A DNA stretch of 64,000 nucleotides from Tethya wilhelma. Lineage: Eukaryota > Porifera > Demospongiae > Tethyida > Tethyidae. Position 1 is the first letter of the stretch. Each line of letters begins with the position of its first letter. The stretch lies in the NCBI GenBank assembly GCA_964030475.1, contig CAXIPT010000003.1:2749812-2813811 (forward strand). The letters are read 5' to 3'. A program made the position numbers and the translations under genes. The notes beneath the pieces were generated by a model. It saw nothing but the letters and a program-made list of their open reading frames with translations, was not told the origin of the DNA and searched no databases. Shown piece by piece: positions 1 to 12,250 of the stretch.

Positions 1-3000
1 ATTCTCTCTTCTTGTTGCATTTCCTCAATAAGGTGAAGACCCATCCGAATTTTTTCTTGCAGTCCGTTAACCAAGGCTTCGAGATGCTCACGTTTCTGAA
101 ATACTTCCTTTGTGAGCTGTAAGCTAATGGCAGGAGTGGTGTCCAGAATCCTGAATAAATTTTTGATGCTTCCTTCATTCATTTCCCAAAAGAGTTGTCC
201 AAATGTTCCTCCAGTGCTAGTGTTGGCATACAGCACCGAGTTATTGAACTTAAAACACTCTTTGCACTTGATGTTTGCTTCCTTGATTGCTGCTAGGACT
301 TGTGGTGGCTGGCCATCAGCAAAAGTGGACATGAGGAAAATGTTGTCAGCTACGTCTTTGCCAAACATTGCAAGGATAGAGTCAAAGACATACTTTTGAG
401 TGTATGTGAGCCTGGCCAGTGCTGCCTGAGCAACGAACCCTACTGCATGGATTGAATCAATACCATTAGGTGGTTTCATAGAGAAGAACTCTTTGATATG
501 TCTGGTGATCTCTCTATCTCGCTCAATTCCTCTGGTGTCTCCAAACCCAGGTGTGTCAACAATGGTAAAGTCATAGTTGATAGGTGAGCCTTTCTGTGCA
601 TGAAAGGTATAGGCTGTGATCCATGAGGTCTGACTGTGTGCTTGAGAAATTTTTTCATCTTCAATCAGTTTGAACCGAAATGGTGTATCCCAACTAACAC
701 CAAGGACGTAGTTGGCAATACTGTTGATCAAGGTGGATTTACCAGCCCCAGTTGCTCCTACCAATAGGATTACTCTTTCTCGTGTTCCGGGTACACGACT
801 ACCTATGTGGTACTTGGCAATTTTGTTGGTATTGTCTTTCAAATCCTGCCGTCGGTTAGGTATTCTGTTTACTTGAATACTAGTTTGGCTTGCAGCAACA
901 ATGAGATCAGACTTTGAACAGGTGTCAAACACACGCTCAGCAAGGGGCCTATCTGCAGTTTTAATGTAACTAGAGGTGCAGAAAGGAGTATGTATGTCAG
1001 TTCCTTTACAAATGGGCCGCACTTTGAATATATGTTCTGTATTGGGGGCAAGGTCTTTCAGTGTAACTTTCTCCTCGCGATCTGTTGTTTCGGACTTGTG
1101 CCACGTAACTGACACTTTCCCAACTCTGTATTTCACTTTGTAGCAGGTGACTTTATCATATTCATATAGAGGTTTATTCCATTCTAGTTGAATACTATTG
1201 TGAGTGACAGCTGTGGCTCTTGGCATTCCAGTTGTACAGCATTTACTGGTTGAAATCGGATGACTTGCTCTACTCCTAGCTCCATTTCCACAGTCTGGTT
1301 TGCAAATTGCTTGTACTTTAAATTGATAAAACTTGTTTGTTTCAAGTCCTCCAATGATTACGTGTGTAGTGCTGTCAGCAGTAGTTTGAGATCTCCACTT
1401 CTTGTGCTCAAGCTGTTTATAGTAGACAGTGTATGAGGATACATCTTTTCCACCATGGTCTGGTGGAGTCCATTTGAGGGAAATGTTCTCGTGTGTTATT
1501 TCAGTAGCTTCAGGGACACCAGGTGGAGAGGTAGCAGCTGTTTCTATTGGCTCACTTACTTCACTCTCAGTCCCTTCCATTCCTTCTTTACATTTGGGAA
1601 CAACACTAAACATGTATTTTGATTTCATGGACAATCCTGTTATAGCTTGACGTGTTTGAGGACCACTGGTATCCTGCTCTATCCAACTTTTTGATGGATC
1701 TTCAACAGAACGATAACGAACTGTGTAGTGTGTTATGTTTTCTTTTCCATAGTCTGGGGCAGTCCATTTTACTCTTACCGTGTCATTTGTTATGTCTTCA
1801 GCTGCTATTTCTGGATTTCCTGGTGGAGATGTAACCTTTGTTACTATCAGGTCACTGGGTTCACTCTCAGCATATACACAATCACCATCACTTCCTATCG
1901 GGACAACTTTGAACTTGTAAACTGATCCTTGGTTTAAGTTTGAAATTGTGCATGAATCGATTGCGTGAGAATGCGACTTTGCCGGTACAGTTTTCGTCCA
2001 TTCTGATTTTTCTTCTGTTTTCAGTACAGGCAGAATACAGTAAGATTTGATGCTTTTGCAGTTGTATTCTGGTATTTGCCATGACAAAACTATACAGTCA
2101 TGAGTAACCTTACTTGCATATGGTTTACCTGTTTTACATACAGGTTTAGTTTTTATGACATCACTAGGTTCACTCTCATTGCTCTCGCCTGTTTCACACA
2201 CTAGTTTTACTTTGAAGAGATACTCAGTTGCAGGATCAAGCTTAGCTACTTCAACATTTGTTGAAACTGAACTAGTTTTTAACTCGCTCCATTCCTTGGT
2301 GCCTGCTATGTTATTTTTGCATAGTAAAAGTACATAGTTTGTTCCATTCTTAGCGCCATGGCTTGGTTTGCTCCATAATAATTTGATGGAGTTGTGAGTG
2401 ACACCAGAAGCTGTAGGTTTGCCTGGTGGAGATGCTGGGTTGGTCTTGACAGGTTCACTGAGAGGACTCTCACATCCTGCACCATTCTTGCAAACAGGAT
2501 TGACCTTGAAGACATACTCTGTATTGTGATTAAGAGTAACAATAGTCATTGCTGTAGATTTACATTTCACTTGTTTACATTGGTCAGGAGGATTTGTTGT
2601 GGAGCGATATGTAATTGTATAGTATTCAATATCCTCATAACTGTATTCTGGTGGATCCCACTTCAAAGAAACACTGTCGTGTGTTACCTTGGCAGCTACT
2701 GGCTTTCCTGGAGGAGAAGTTGCTTTAGTCTGAATTGGGTCGCTTGGTTTACTTTCCATCCCCACACCAGTCTTACAGATTGGTTGCACTGTGATCACAT
2801 ACGATTCAAGAGGAGAGAGTGAAGTGATGGTAGCTTCTTCATGTGACACCTTTAGAGAGCTTTTGTTCTGTAATTGCTTCTTTGGATAGTAAATTACCAG
2901 GTAACTCTGAATATCATTGTGGCCGTGGACTGGTTTGCTCCATTTCACTGTTATGGTGTCATGTGTCACAGCATTAACTACTGGTTGGCTTGGTGGCGAG

Positions 3001-3053
3001 GTTGCTTTGGTTCGAATTGGATCGCTGACTTCACTTTCAGGACCAAGTTCATT
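1..3053 (-). CDS. C-terminal part of SNTX/FN3/GTPase protein (runs off window)
   Basis: Minus-strand reading frame with codon first bases at positions congruent to 2 mod 3, open to the window edge. It holds the second copy of several FN3 domains (about 3053-1603), two more FN3 domains (about 1600-1060), a linker and then a P-loop GTPase. The G1 motif GATGAGKST is encoded at about 737-757 and the G3 motif DTPGFGDT at about 540-565; a conserved TFADGQPP stretch follows near 310-330 and a helical, Glu-rich region leads to the edge. This GTPase type (AIG1/septin-like) is known from SNTX-related multidomain proteins of fish and marine invertebrates. The frame is displaced from the upstream exon by a 1,451-bp tandem duplication (1451 is not a multiple of 3). 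No stop was seen in this frame, so this is the true 3' continuation of the gene. The 3' end is outside the window. Confidence 0.8.
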
Positions 3054-4504
3054 ACACTAAACATGTATTTTGATTTCATGGACAATCCTGTTATAGCTTG
3101 ACGTGTTTGAGGACCACTGGTATCCTGCTCTATCCAACTTTTTGATGGATCTTCAACAGAACGATAACGAACTGTGTAGTGTGTTATGTTTTCTTTTCCA
3201 TAGTCTGGGGCAGTCCATTTTACTCTTACGGTGTCATTTGTTATGTCTTCAGCTGCTATTTCTGGATTTCCTGGTGGAGATGTAACCTTTGTTACTATCA
3301 GGTCACTGGGTTCACTCTCAGCATATACACAATCACCATCACTTCCTATCGGGACAACTTTGAACTTGTAAACTGATCCTTGGTTTAAGTTTGAAATTGT
3401 GCATGAATCGATTGCGTGAGAATGCGACTTTGCCGGTACAGTTTTCGTCCATTCTGATTTTTCTTCTGTTTTCAGTACAGGCAGAATACAGTAAGATTTG
3501 ATGCTTTTGCAGTTGTATTCTGGTATTTGCCATGACAAAACTATACAGTCATGAGTAACCTTACTTGCATATGGTTTACCTGTTTTACATACAGGTTTAG
3601 TTTTTACGACATCACTAGGTTCACTCTCATTGCTCTCGCCTGTTTCACACACTAGTTTTACTTTGAAGAGATACTCAGTTGCAGGATCAAGCTTAGCTAC
3701 TTCAACATTTGTTGAAACTGAACTAGTTTTTAACTCGCTCCATTCCTTGGTGCCTGCTATGTTATTTTTGCATAGTAAAAGTACATAGTTTGTTCCATTC
3801 TTAGAGCCATGGCTTGGTTTGCTCCATAATAATTTGATGGAGTTGTGAGTGACACCAGAAGCTGTAGGTTTGCCTGGTGGAGAGGCTGGGTTGGTCTTAA
3901 CAGGTTCACTGAGAGGACTCTCACATCCTGCACCATTCTTGCAAACAGGATTGACCTTGAAGACATACTCTGTATTGTGATTAAGAGTAACAATAGTCAT
4001 TGCTGTAGATTTACATTTCACTTGTTTACATTGGTCAGGAGGATTTGTTGTGGAGCGATATGTAATTGTATAGTATTCAATATCCTCATAACTGTATTCT
4101 GGTGGATCCCACTTCAAAGAAACACTGTCGTGTGTTACCTTGGCAGCTACTGGCTTTCCTGGAGGAGAAGTTGCTTTAGTCTGAATTGGGTCGCTTGGTT
4201 TACTTTCCATCCCCACACCAGTCTTACAGATTGGTTGCACTGTGATCACATACGATTCAAGAGGAGAGAGTGAAGTGATGGTAGCTTCTTCATGTGACAC
4301 CTTTAGAGAGCTTTTGTTCTGTAATTGCTTCTTTGGATAGTAAATTACCAGGTAACTCTGAATATCATTGTGGCCGTGGACTGGTTTGCTCCATTTCACT
4401 GTTATGGTGTCATGTGTCACAGCATTAACTACTGGTTGGCTTGGTGGCGAGGTTGCTTTGGTTCGAATTGGATCGCTGACTTCACTTTCAGGACCAAGTT
4501 CATT
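1603..4504. repeat. 1,451-bp direct tandem duplication inside FN3 coding region
   Basis: Positions 1603-3053 and 3054-4504 are almost identical (only a handful of substitutions, e.g. near 1769/3220, 2156/3607, 2364/3815 and 2434/3885). The join at 3053/3054 is abrupt. The unit length leaves remainder 2 on division by 3, so it shifts the reading frame between the N-terminal exon and the GTPase half. Either a very recent duplication or an assembly artefact of repetitive FN3 sequence. Confidence 0.93.
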
Positions 4505-7500
4505 TCCATCCTTTAAAACAACCTTAAAAACATATTCTGTGTTCGGTTTTAGTCCACTAACAGTTACATACTCTTGGAGGCTAGTGGTTTTTTGTTTCCA
4601 ATTGCCATTGCTGCCTGCTAGTCGATAGGAAATGACACACTCAGCTGCTTCTTTTCCTGATTTAAGTTTTACGAATTTCAGCTTAACACTGTCATGAGTA
4701 ACAACTGAGGCAGTTGGCTTGCAAAATTGTGACAAACAAATATTTGTTTCAATGGGATCACTCACCTCACTCTCAGCACCAACACCACCATCCTCTAGCT
4801 CAGGTCGTACCTTAAACACGTACTTTGTGCTTGGGTTAAGTCCAGCTATTACAATATCTTCTTCACTACCTTCAACAATTGTCTTTGTCCACTTCTGGTT
4901 TGGGCTATCAACAGGACGATAGCTAACTCGATATGAATCAATATTTCCACTGGTCAGGTGAGCCTTACTCAAGTGCAGTGATATACTGTCATGTGTGACT
5001 CTAGTTGCTGTAGGTTTGGCTGTTAGTCTGTCCAAAGAAGTAGGAGGGCTCAATTCCTCTTCAGTTTCAATGGGATCACTGACTTGACTCTCAACACCAA
5101 CTTCACCATCCTCTAGTTCAGGTCGGACTTTGAATATGTAGCTTGTTTGTGCTTTAAGGTTAGTAACTGTCAGTTGAGTTTCATTACCGTCGGTCATAAC
5201 TTTATCCCATTTCTTGGTTGGACCATCAACTCGATATCTCACACGATACGACTCAACATTCTCACTGTTGAGTTCAGGTTTGTCCCACTGCAATGTGATA
5301 GTGTCATGAGACACAGCACTGGCTGTGGGCTTGCCAGGCTGACATATTGGTGCCTTTGTTTCAATGGGATCACTGACTTCACTCCAAGGACCAACTTCAC
5401 CATCATCTAGCTCAGGTCGAACCTTGAAGATGTACTTGGTTTGAGGAGAAAGACCACCGACAGTGTCCAATAGAGCCGAAGTGTTGGTAGTATGACGTTT
5501 CCATTTCATAGATGAGTTGTCCACTACACAGTACATAATCGTATAATATGCAATGCTACCACTAATATTTTGTTCTGGTAACACCCACTCTATTTTGATG
5601 CTGTTGTGAGTAATACTAGTTGGGATTGGCTTACTAATTGATGAATGGAGTGACAACAAATTATCATCAGTTGAAAGGCTAGAACCAGGAGAATGGTTTA
5701 CAACTGGCATACTACTTACTATTTCAGAGTCTTTGTCAGGTTCAGGTTTGACGGAAGCTGGTGGTGCTACTTTGGTTTCCACAAGATCACTAATATCTCC
5801 CTTGGCTCCAAGACCTACCTTACATTTTGACTGCACAGTGAACACATACTTGGTGCTAGCTGCTAGTCCACCAATAGTAGCAGTAGGTTCCACACTGTTT
5901 GTGGTCAAGACATGGTCATCTTGAGGTTGGTCTACCGGATGGTACCACACTTGGTAGCACTCTACACTCTGACTGCCATAATCTGGTGCAGACCATTCTA
6001 GTTGAACTGTGTCGTAAGTTACTTCTTTGACCGTTGGCTTACCAGGTGGTCCTGGAGGCTCCCATGGTTTACATGAGGCACCTTCATAGAGAAAAATACT
6101 GGCACTGGACTCTGTTTGAGTTACAGTAGATTGAGTCCTTGGAGTGCAACAAGTGTATGCAAACTCAGTGTCTTTGCTCCTGGTAGTGTTCTCCATGAAT
6201 GCTCTGAATCGCTCAATATTGGCCATGATCTTCTTGATTGAGTCGGGATTTGAGTACCACTTTTGTGTTTCAGTGAGGTTCTGGTTCATTTCTTTACTTT
6301 GAAGATAAGATTGCAAGTGGTGGATTGTTTGGTCATCTTCAAAGGCAATGTGGAAAGACAAATAGACAAGGTAGCCAGACTCTAAGTCTTCACATTCAAG
6401 ATCTCGAGAGGACATAAATTCAACATCATCTAATTTACTTGATAGCATTTCAACAATCCGTATTTCTTCCTGCTCTTGTTCTAACAACGAGATGAGGGAA
6501 TCGTATTTGAAAGGTGATGTGAAGCTTTCTTCAACAACCTTTGCCACTTCACTTTCCTCAACACTCCCAGCACGAAACAGTGGAAGCAACTCGGCAATGC
6601 TTTTTTGAAGCTCATTTTTATAAGTTACAACAGTTTCTGTGAACTTTGTCACTTTGTTTTCAATATGCTGAAACCTAGAGAGAGTGACACTGTGCCTGTT
6701 CAATAGGTCATTAGCAAGAACTTCAACGTCGCGAAGACACTCCAGTGTGCTCTGTACTTGATCAGCCAAGTCAACACTCACTTCTCTTGCTACACTATTA
6801 TATTGGTTATCTAACTTGCTAAGAGGGTACAACCACACTTTCTTAGGGACAGGATCATGGGTCTCACTAGCAGAAGGATCAAGCTGTAAATTTTGAAAGT
6901 GGCTGATAACTTGTTGGAGGGTGCAAGGATCCTTCATATCGCTGAAAACTTTGCAATTCTGAGTACTACATGGCCTTCCAGAGCTCGACAAGGTCCTTAC
7001 TTCTGTCAACATGTTCTCGTGGACATCTTCAAACCTTTCATTTTCTTTCAACATTTGATCAAACACACAGTATGCATCTAAGCCATAAAGGACTCTAGTC
7101 ACTACATGAGTAGCACCCTCAAAGACATTCTGCTTTATCTCACTAAGCTTATCTAGCGGAAGCTGTTTCTTTACTGTGGTGCTGGAGTATTTGAGACAAA
7201 CACGAACTTGTCGTTTTGACTTACAACGATCATTCCAGTATTTGGCCGACTTTGAAATATCATGAACCAAATTAGTCATGAGGCTTAGCTTGAGAGGAGT
7301 TGTCAGTTGCAGGCTAGAAGCCTTGGTTTCAAGACTGTCATCTTCTAAGACTTCACAGCTGTGACTGACTTGGGGGGTTTCTTCAACAACTCTTTGTATG
7401 ACATTATCCTTGCAAAGTTGAATGCCAAGAAGAAGGTTGTCTTTGTGACAATCATAGAACATGCCTAAACGAAATGGATGTCCTAAGCAAGGGATTACTA

Positions 7501-8246
7501 ACTCCTCTTCATCACTTACCTCAGCTACTGAGGACTCGTAACTGTAATCTCCACATTTTAAGCAAATTATTTGTAAAGCCTCAAGGTCTTTTTCTTGGTC
7601 GCTTGATAAAGGAAATGCCTTCTCACAAGCTAAGCAAGGCAGTTGTATCAAGCAATCAATTGGGGACCCAAGAGCTATTTTGATCTGAAAAGCAGCAACC
7701 TCCATTTTAAGAATCTTTGCCAGCTCTAATTTGATGTTTCGAACACTCTCTAGCTTCATTTCAAGTGTGCTTGTGACAACTAGTATTTGTTGAAATGCCA
7801 TTTTAGATTCAGGTAGCTCACCTAGCTGGCATGCTAACACGACTTCTGTTTCCTTGCAATATTGGTCAAGGGCTTTCATGTAATCTTTGTAATTCTCACG
7901 GTCATCATTCGAACCTAGGAATTCAATGATGTGTGCTAGCAACTCTGGATTGAGAAAGGACATGAAGGGCTTTACTATCTCAAAGATAGCAGCATTGGAA
8001 GTTGCAGTTTGGAGGTCACTTTTACAATCTCCTACAAGCGGTTCCTCTGAGTCCGACCCAAAAAGTTTTGGGAAAAGCACAGTGCTGGCAAGTGCATTGG
8101 GTGAAACGTTTCGAGATTTGAAGGACTCAAGACATTTTGCGATCAATAAATTGAATGTTTGTAGCAACTCAGTGGTAGAAGTTTCGGTGGGTGAGATGGA
8201 AGCAGCAAAATCTATTGTAAATAGCAATGGAACAAGTGTGTAATCT
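2978..8246 (-). CDS. SNTX-like N-terminal region plus ten FN3 domains (large exon)
   Basis: About 1,750 codons open in one exon. Residues 1-720 are a non-repetitive, mostly helical region with an LGHPFRLGMFYD motif (about 249-262) and a later LVYLSF...WYSNPDSIKK block (about 630-690); both fit the stonustoxin-like family, whose N-terminal half is a MACPF-like fold followed by a helical and a thioredoxin-like domain. Residues 725-1725 are ten FN3 domains, each with a VTHDSI(T/K)L.W strand, a TKYVFKV strand and a SE(V/P)SDPI.TK end. The last 22 codons before the stop at 2978 are out-of-frame sequence created by the tandem duplication. The frame has no ATG near its 5' end (an in-frame TGA lies at 8254-8252) and a good minus-strand acceptor (ACTCAG) sits at 8247, so the initiator exon lies upstream. 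Intracellular or immune function is inference; toxicity is not implied. Confidence 0.82.
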
Positions 8247-9300
8247 CTGAGTCAATGAGTAATTGGTTGCAATGTAATTGTAAAGCTTGTGTATTTATTG
8301 TACTTAGATCTATTGGAAACACTTAGATTCCATACATGCCTAAATTCAAATCTATGTTAAGGGTTTAGTGTTGAACTTACAGAGAGATTATCATAATGCT
8401 AACGGTTTAATTAATGGGTGCTGGGTGCAAGAGCTTCCTGCAACATATCAGGCTAAGTTTTTATCTCTCAGTGTTATTGTTTAATTGCATGGCTGATTAA
8501 AGCTGTATACGTTTCACATAACAATATCTTGTGAGTTAACTTATAACAACAATTTAGTCTAGCCGATCATGAAAATAATGGACATGTGCATATACAGTAT
8601 AGGCTCCTCCATCACAAATATTTTCTTTAAATAAATGCAAGGTGAGAGTCTGATACCAGTAATCATGAAAGTGACATACAAAGTGGACAGGCGTTGGGAG
8701 CGTTCCTTTAGGTTTGGGATTGTTGTAAAGATTAGACCATTTGAATTTTCATAGGTTTTAATCAGATCAACAGATAATAGTCATTATTATTGGCAAAAAT
8801 TTTGCCAAAGTTATGCAGCTAATTGAAGCATTATGTGCATGATACTACCTATTCAAGCATATAACGTCAAACCACACAAGACACAAGAGAATAACAAATG
8901 CGTACTGTTTATATCCTAGCTATATTTGCTAAAACGAGGAATGACTTTGTGAACAAGCGAATACTGGGTCAGCTATTTCAAGTGTCTTGTGATTTGCTTG
9001 TGGTTGTTCCCAGGAAACATCAAATGGCAATCTATACCTCAATACTCACATGAGTATTGGTCCAGGCTCTTTCACTCCTTATTTTTGGGGGAGAAAAATG
9101 AGGGAATATACTCTTCTGCGTAATATCTACAACACATATGCTCAGCATGTTCAACAGTGGGAGTAGTGGGAGGCAAATTCTTTCTCCACTCTTAAACTAA
9201 CTCTGTATGCATACTTTCTTCCAATAATGAGGAATTATAGCAGCATAGCATCCTTAGTCTTTTGTAAACAATTATCATGTCATCGCATACATGGACTGGA

Positions 9301-9496
9301 TACCGTATAGCTAGAAATTTTCGAGGAGTATAAATTTCACTGTTTTCTTGGATCGCCGCCGATCTGCAAATGAATTTTACCCGCGAAATTTTTGGGATTG
9401 CATAGCAATATATGGGTGGGGCTGCTCGATCCTCGAAAATTAAATCGTGAAAGGTTTGGCAATCGCTATTCCTCAAAAATTTCTAGCTATACGGTA
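9301..9496. mobile_element. MITE with about 20-bp terminal inverted repeats
   Basis: Begins TACCGTATAGCTAGAAATTT and ends with its reverse complement (AAATTTCTAGCTATACGGTA). About 196 bp, no coding capacity. Its termini resemble those of the element at 45375-45575, so both probably belong to one non-autonomous DNA-transposon family. Confidence 0.75.
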
Positions 9497-10137
9497 CTTG
9501 AGATATAGATGGGATTTCAATTCAAGGTGTTTCAAACTCTACTACTATTCTCTGCATGCATGCATGGTCTCAATGCTCATGAGTTCTAGTAGCTCAGAGG
9601 CAAGAGCAAAGCATTCAGGAAATTTAGCTATGTAAAAATTTCAACTTTAAATAAACTTTGACGGAATGAGCCATTAATACTTCTTGTCATATATAATATT
9701 GAATATCCATATGAAATATTTTCAACACGAAATTCATATAAACACTCATTTGTACAGTGGCACGACCCACAAATTCAAATAATTATTATATGACTAGCAT
9801 AATAATTATTGTGTAACTTCTTCTTTTTTTGAGAATTAATTGTACAATGCATATGCCTAAACCCAACCTGACTTAGTCTGCTAAGGAAATCCAATAAGCA
9901 GTCACATAACAGGATCTATAAGTGCTACAGGTTGAATTATAAAACACATGGGGAAATTAAATCCATGAACTTCATTATAGCAGTGAGATTATGACTTTGA
10001 CCTATAGCTACATTGAGCAAGACAAAGTAGTCAAGTTTGAGAATTAAGGCATGCATGCAGTCTGCATGTGGTGGCCCAGATTACACCATATCTTGAATTC
10101 TTAAAGAAAATTACTAATCAATTGCTCACATCACATG

Positions 10138-10214
10138 ATTGTATGATCTGTACAGGTAGATAAGCACATAGGAATGCATAGTATGTGCTTATCTACCTGT
10201 ACAGATCATACAAT
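10138..10214. repeat. Perfect 33-bp inverted repeat (hairpin), 11-bp loop
   Basis: Arm 10138-10170 (starting ATTGTATGATCTGTACAGGT) is exactly complementary to 10182-10214; the loop is GGAATGCATAG. Could be a tiny foldback element or a structured RNA precursor; nothing in the sequence decides which. Confidence 0.9.
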
Positions 10215-10477
10215 ATAATAATTACCACATCGTGAATAATTTTGTAAAGGTCAGTTGCACATATATGTAGCTCTTTAACCATTATTATTCACAAGGCATG
10301 AATGACTGGAAGCCACCATGTTGAGGACATTTTGGTAGCTGCCACAATATTGCTGATTGCAGTTAAATTGCTATAGGCTGAGTGATGGCAAACTAGTTTT
10401 GAATCAGTATAGTTTGCATCATCAATGTAAGCTGAAAAGGGTTTGAGAAGTGAGGGAATTGATGATCATTATCATTA

Positions 10478-10812
10478 TTACTCACATTCTTTGAGTTTTT
10501 CAAAGATGTCTTTAAAGTGATCGTCCTCTTCCAAAAATTGCATCAACTCTCGGAATTTCTCAGGTTTCTCTTCAACTTGACCCACAATACTGGAAACTAG
10601 TTCCTCTGCTTTCTCTTCCTTGCTTAGAGCAGCTGTACCTGAATTGCTGGTAAGCCTTTGGTACAAGCCATTTGATATTATTCCTTTGGCCATGCCAACA
10701 GTTGGTCAAAAACTGCTTCAGAAGATGTACAAAAGGCTGCGGCCAAGTCGTCTGAATACTGAACAAGAATCTCTTGCGCAGACAGCATGTAGAAGCTCCA
10801 CGAAGCTGCCAT
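10478..10812 (-). pseudogene. Small death-fold (CARD-like) gene with 1-nt frameshift
   Basis: From an ATG at 10812 the frame reads MAASWSFYMLSAQEILVQYS and on to SEAVFDQLLA. At about 10692 the frame must shift by one base; the next frame gives AKGIISNGLYQRLTSNSG and continues through an acidic helix region to a stop at 10478. With one added base the product would be about 111 aa in a single exon. The helical pattern (FDQLLA.AKGLIS..VY, then a KA.ELV..V..QV segment and an F..FL.IL-type helix) resembles small CARD-like death-fold modules expanded in sponges; this is family-level recognition only. As given, the first frame ends at codon 44. A sequencing error or a genuine null allele are both possible. 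No intron with canonical ends explains the shift. Confidence 0.55.
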
Positions 10813-12019
10813 GCTTTGACCACTAGAGGCTATATAGCGACTGTGGTCTGTGCACAGCCTGTTTGTTATATCAAAAACTTTGAGTCAGGAGTCCAAGTTT
10901 GGCTGTGTTGGGAGGGAGGGGCCTGTATTAATTAATTATTGATCACAACTTGAGCCTCGTGTCACGCATGTGCTCGTTGCCACTCCCATTCCCCATCCCA
11001 CTCATTCTGCATCTGCGCAGTCAAGTGCTGCGCTGCATGGTCAATGATATCTCTTGAAATTCAACTATCAAAAAATTAAAATTGAATATCATTATGGCAC
11101 GTATCTAGATCCTTACATGCATGCTTCATTTGCAGTTAGTTCATGGTTCAAATTTTCTCTCTGAAAATTTGCTATACTAGCAACGATGGTCCGCGCGCGC
11201 GAAAAAATGCTGAACGTGTGTGCATGATCATGCAAATTGAAACTTGTGCTTATGACGATGTTTACCACAAACTAGAGGTCAGAGCCGAGTCGGAGCACAG
11301 CAGTATTAATTATCCATGGTCAGAAATGAAGCCGCAAACTGAAAATTATACGTAAGTTGAAGCTTAATTGGCACACCAGGGTGCATGTTATGTACATTCA
11401 AGCTGAACAGCTTTATAGTAGCTATGCTTTTACTAGTCTACACGGGTCTATATTAATTTTTTGTCAGAATTTGTTTGTTCTGTGCTTGGTATACGTCGCC
11501 ACTTTCAGTTTTATCATATGAATGCAATAATATTCATATTTAGTCTAGTATTCATTTTCTGCTATGAGCACTCTATAGATTATATTTTTGGTAGGTTTTG
11601 TTGATAGAAAAGTCACAGATGAATAGCACTTACAGAAGAGAAATAAGAACCTCGAAATTACCCTGCTGGTTTCAAATTGCCCCACCTTACATAATGAAGA
11701 ATGCCGCCTCCGAGAATATCTAAAATTCAGCTCAAAGTACCCAAAATTCCTAAATTCTTTGCATGGGGCAACCATGACAACTGACAGGCACTTAACTTGT
11801 CTTTAAACTACTTGTCATTGACCGGAATTTGACCCCACATAGCCAGTGGAAAAAAAATGAGAATTTCAAAGTTCAAATTCTGGCTCCACCAAGATTTTTG
11901 CTCAGTTTGCAGATGCAAAGTCATAATTATGCTATCTTCTAATGACATCAATTATCAAGTGGTTGTTATTTTGGCTATAGTTTCAACTAAGACTTGCATC
12001 TAAATCTTATCTGAGTGTC

Positions 12020-12060
12020 AGCACCTTTTCTCTCAGGTGCCACCTGAGAGAAAAGGTGCT
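12020..12060. repeat. Perfect 20-bp palindrome with 1-nt centre
   Basis: Arm AGCACCTTTTCTCTCAGGTG (12020-12039), centre C, then the exact reverse complement (12041-12060). It would form a cruciform or an RNA stem. Confidence 0.9.
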
Positions 12061-12065
12061 TTGAG

Positions 12066-12094
12066 GCTTATCTATTTCTGAGAAATAGATAAGC
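12066..12094. repeat. 14-bp palindrome adjacent to the previous one
   Basis: GCTTATCTATTTCT and AGAAATAGATAAGC flank a single central base. It is only 5 bp from the 41-bp palindrome, giving two consecutive stem-loops about 160 bp upstream of the first recognised GH116 exon. Confidence 0.85.
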
Positions 12095-12250
12095 TCCAAA
12101 GTTAAAGAAAAAAGTATAAACTGCACTGGCTCATAGCTTAGCTTTCAGCTTTGTCACAAAAAAGAACAAATGGGTTTGTGTCCAAACCTATAAGAGGCTA
12201 GGATGCACATGCATCTCGATGAAACTCCATTCTGAAATTCCCTTTCTTAG

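Larger units (their letters stand above)
8247..10477. other. Non-coding interval with scattered inverted repeats
   Basis: AT-rich sequence with stops in all frames and no exon chain that I can support. It should contain the 5' exon(s) of the FN3 gene, but I could not identify them. Two structured elements inside it (9301-9496 and 10138-10214) are listed separately. Confidence 0.6.
10813..12250. other. Intergenic interval, probably holding two divergent promoters
   Basis: Lies between the minus-strand CARD-like gene and the plus-strand GH116 gene. No supportable exon was found, although the initiator exon of the GH116 gene should be here. Two adjacent palindromes at 12020-12060 and 12066-12094 are the only striking structures. 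Confidence 0.5.

Noticed and set aside
1429..4922. Many plus-strand open frames of 60-142 codons opposite the FN3 exon
   Set aside because: They are antisense shadows of the FN3 coding strand and repeat with the duplication; no independent start context or domain.
10138..10214. tRNA or CRISPR-like repeat
   Set aside because: One isolated inverted repeat with no cloverleaf, spacer array or cas-like gene; the organism is eukaryotic.
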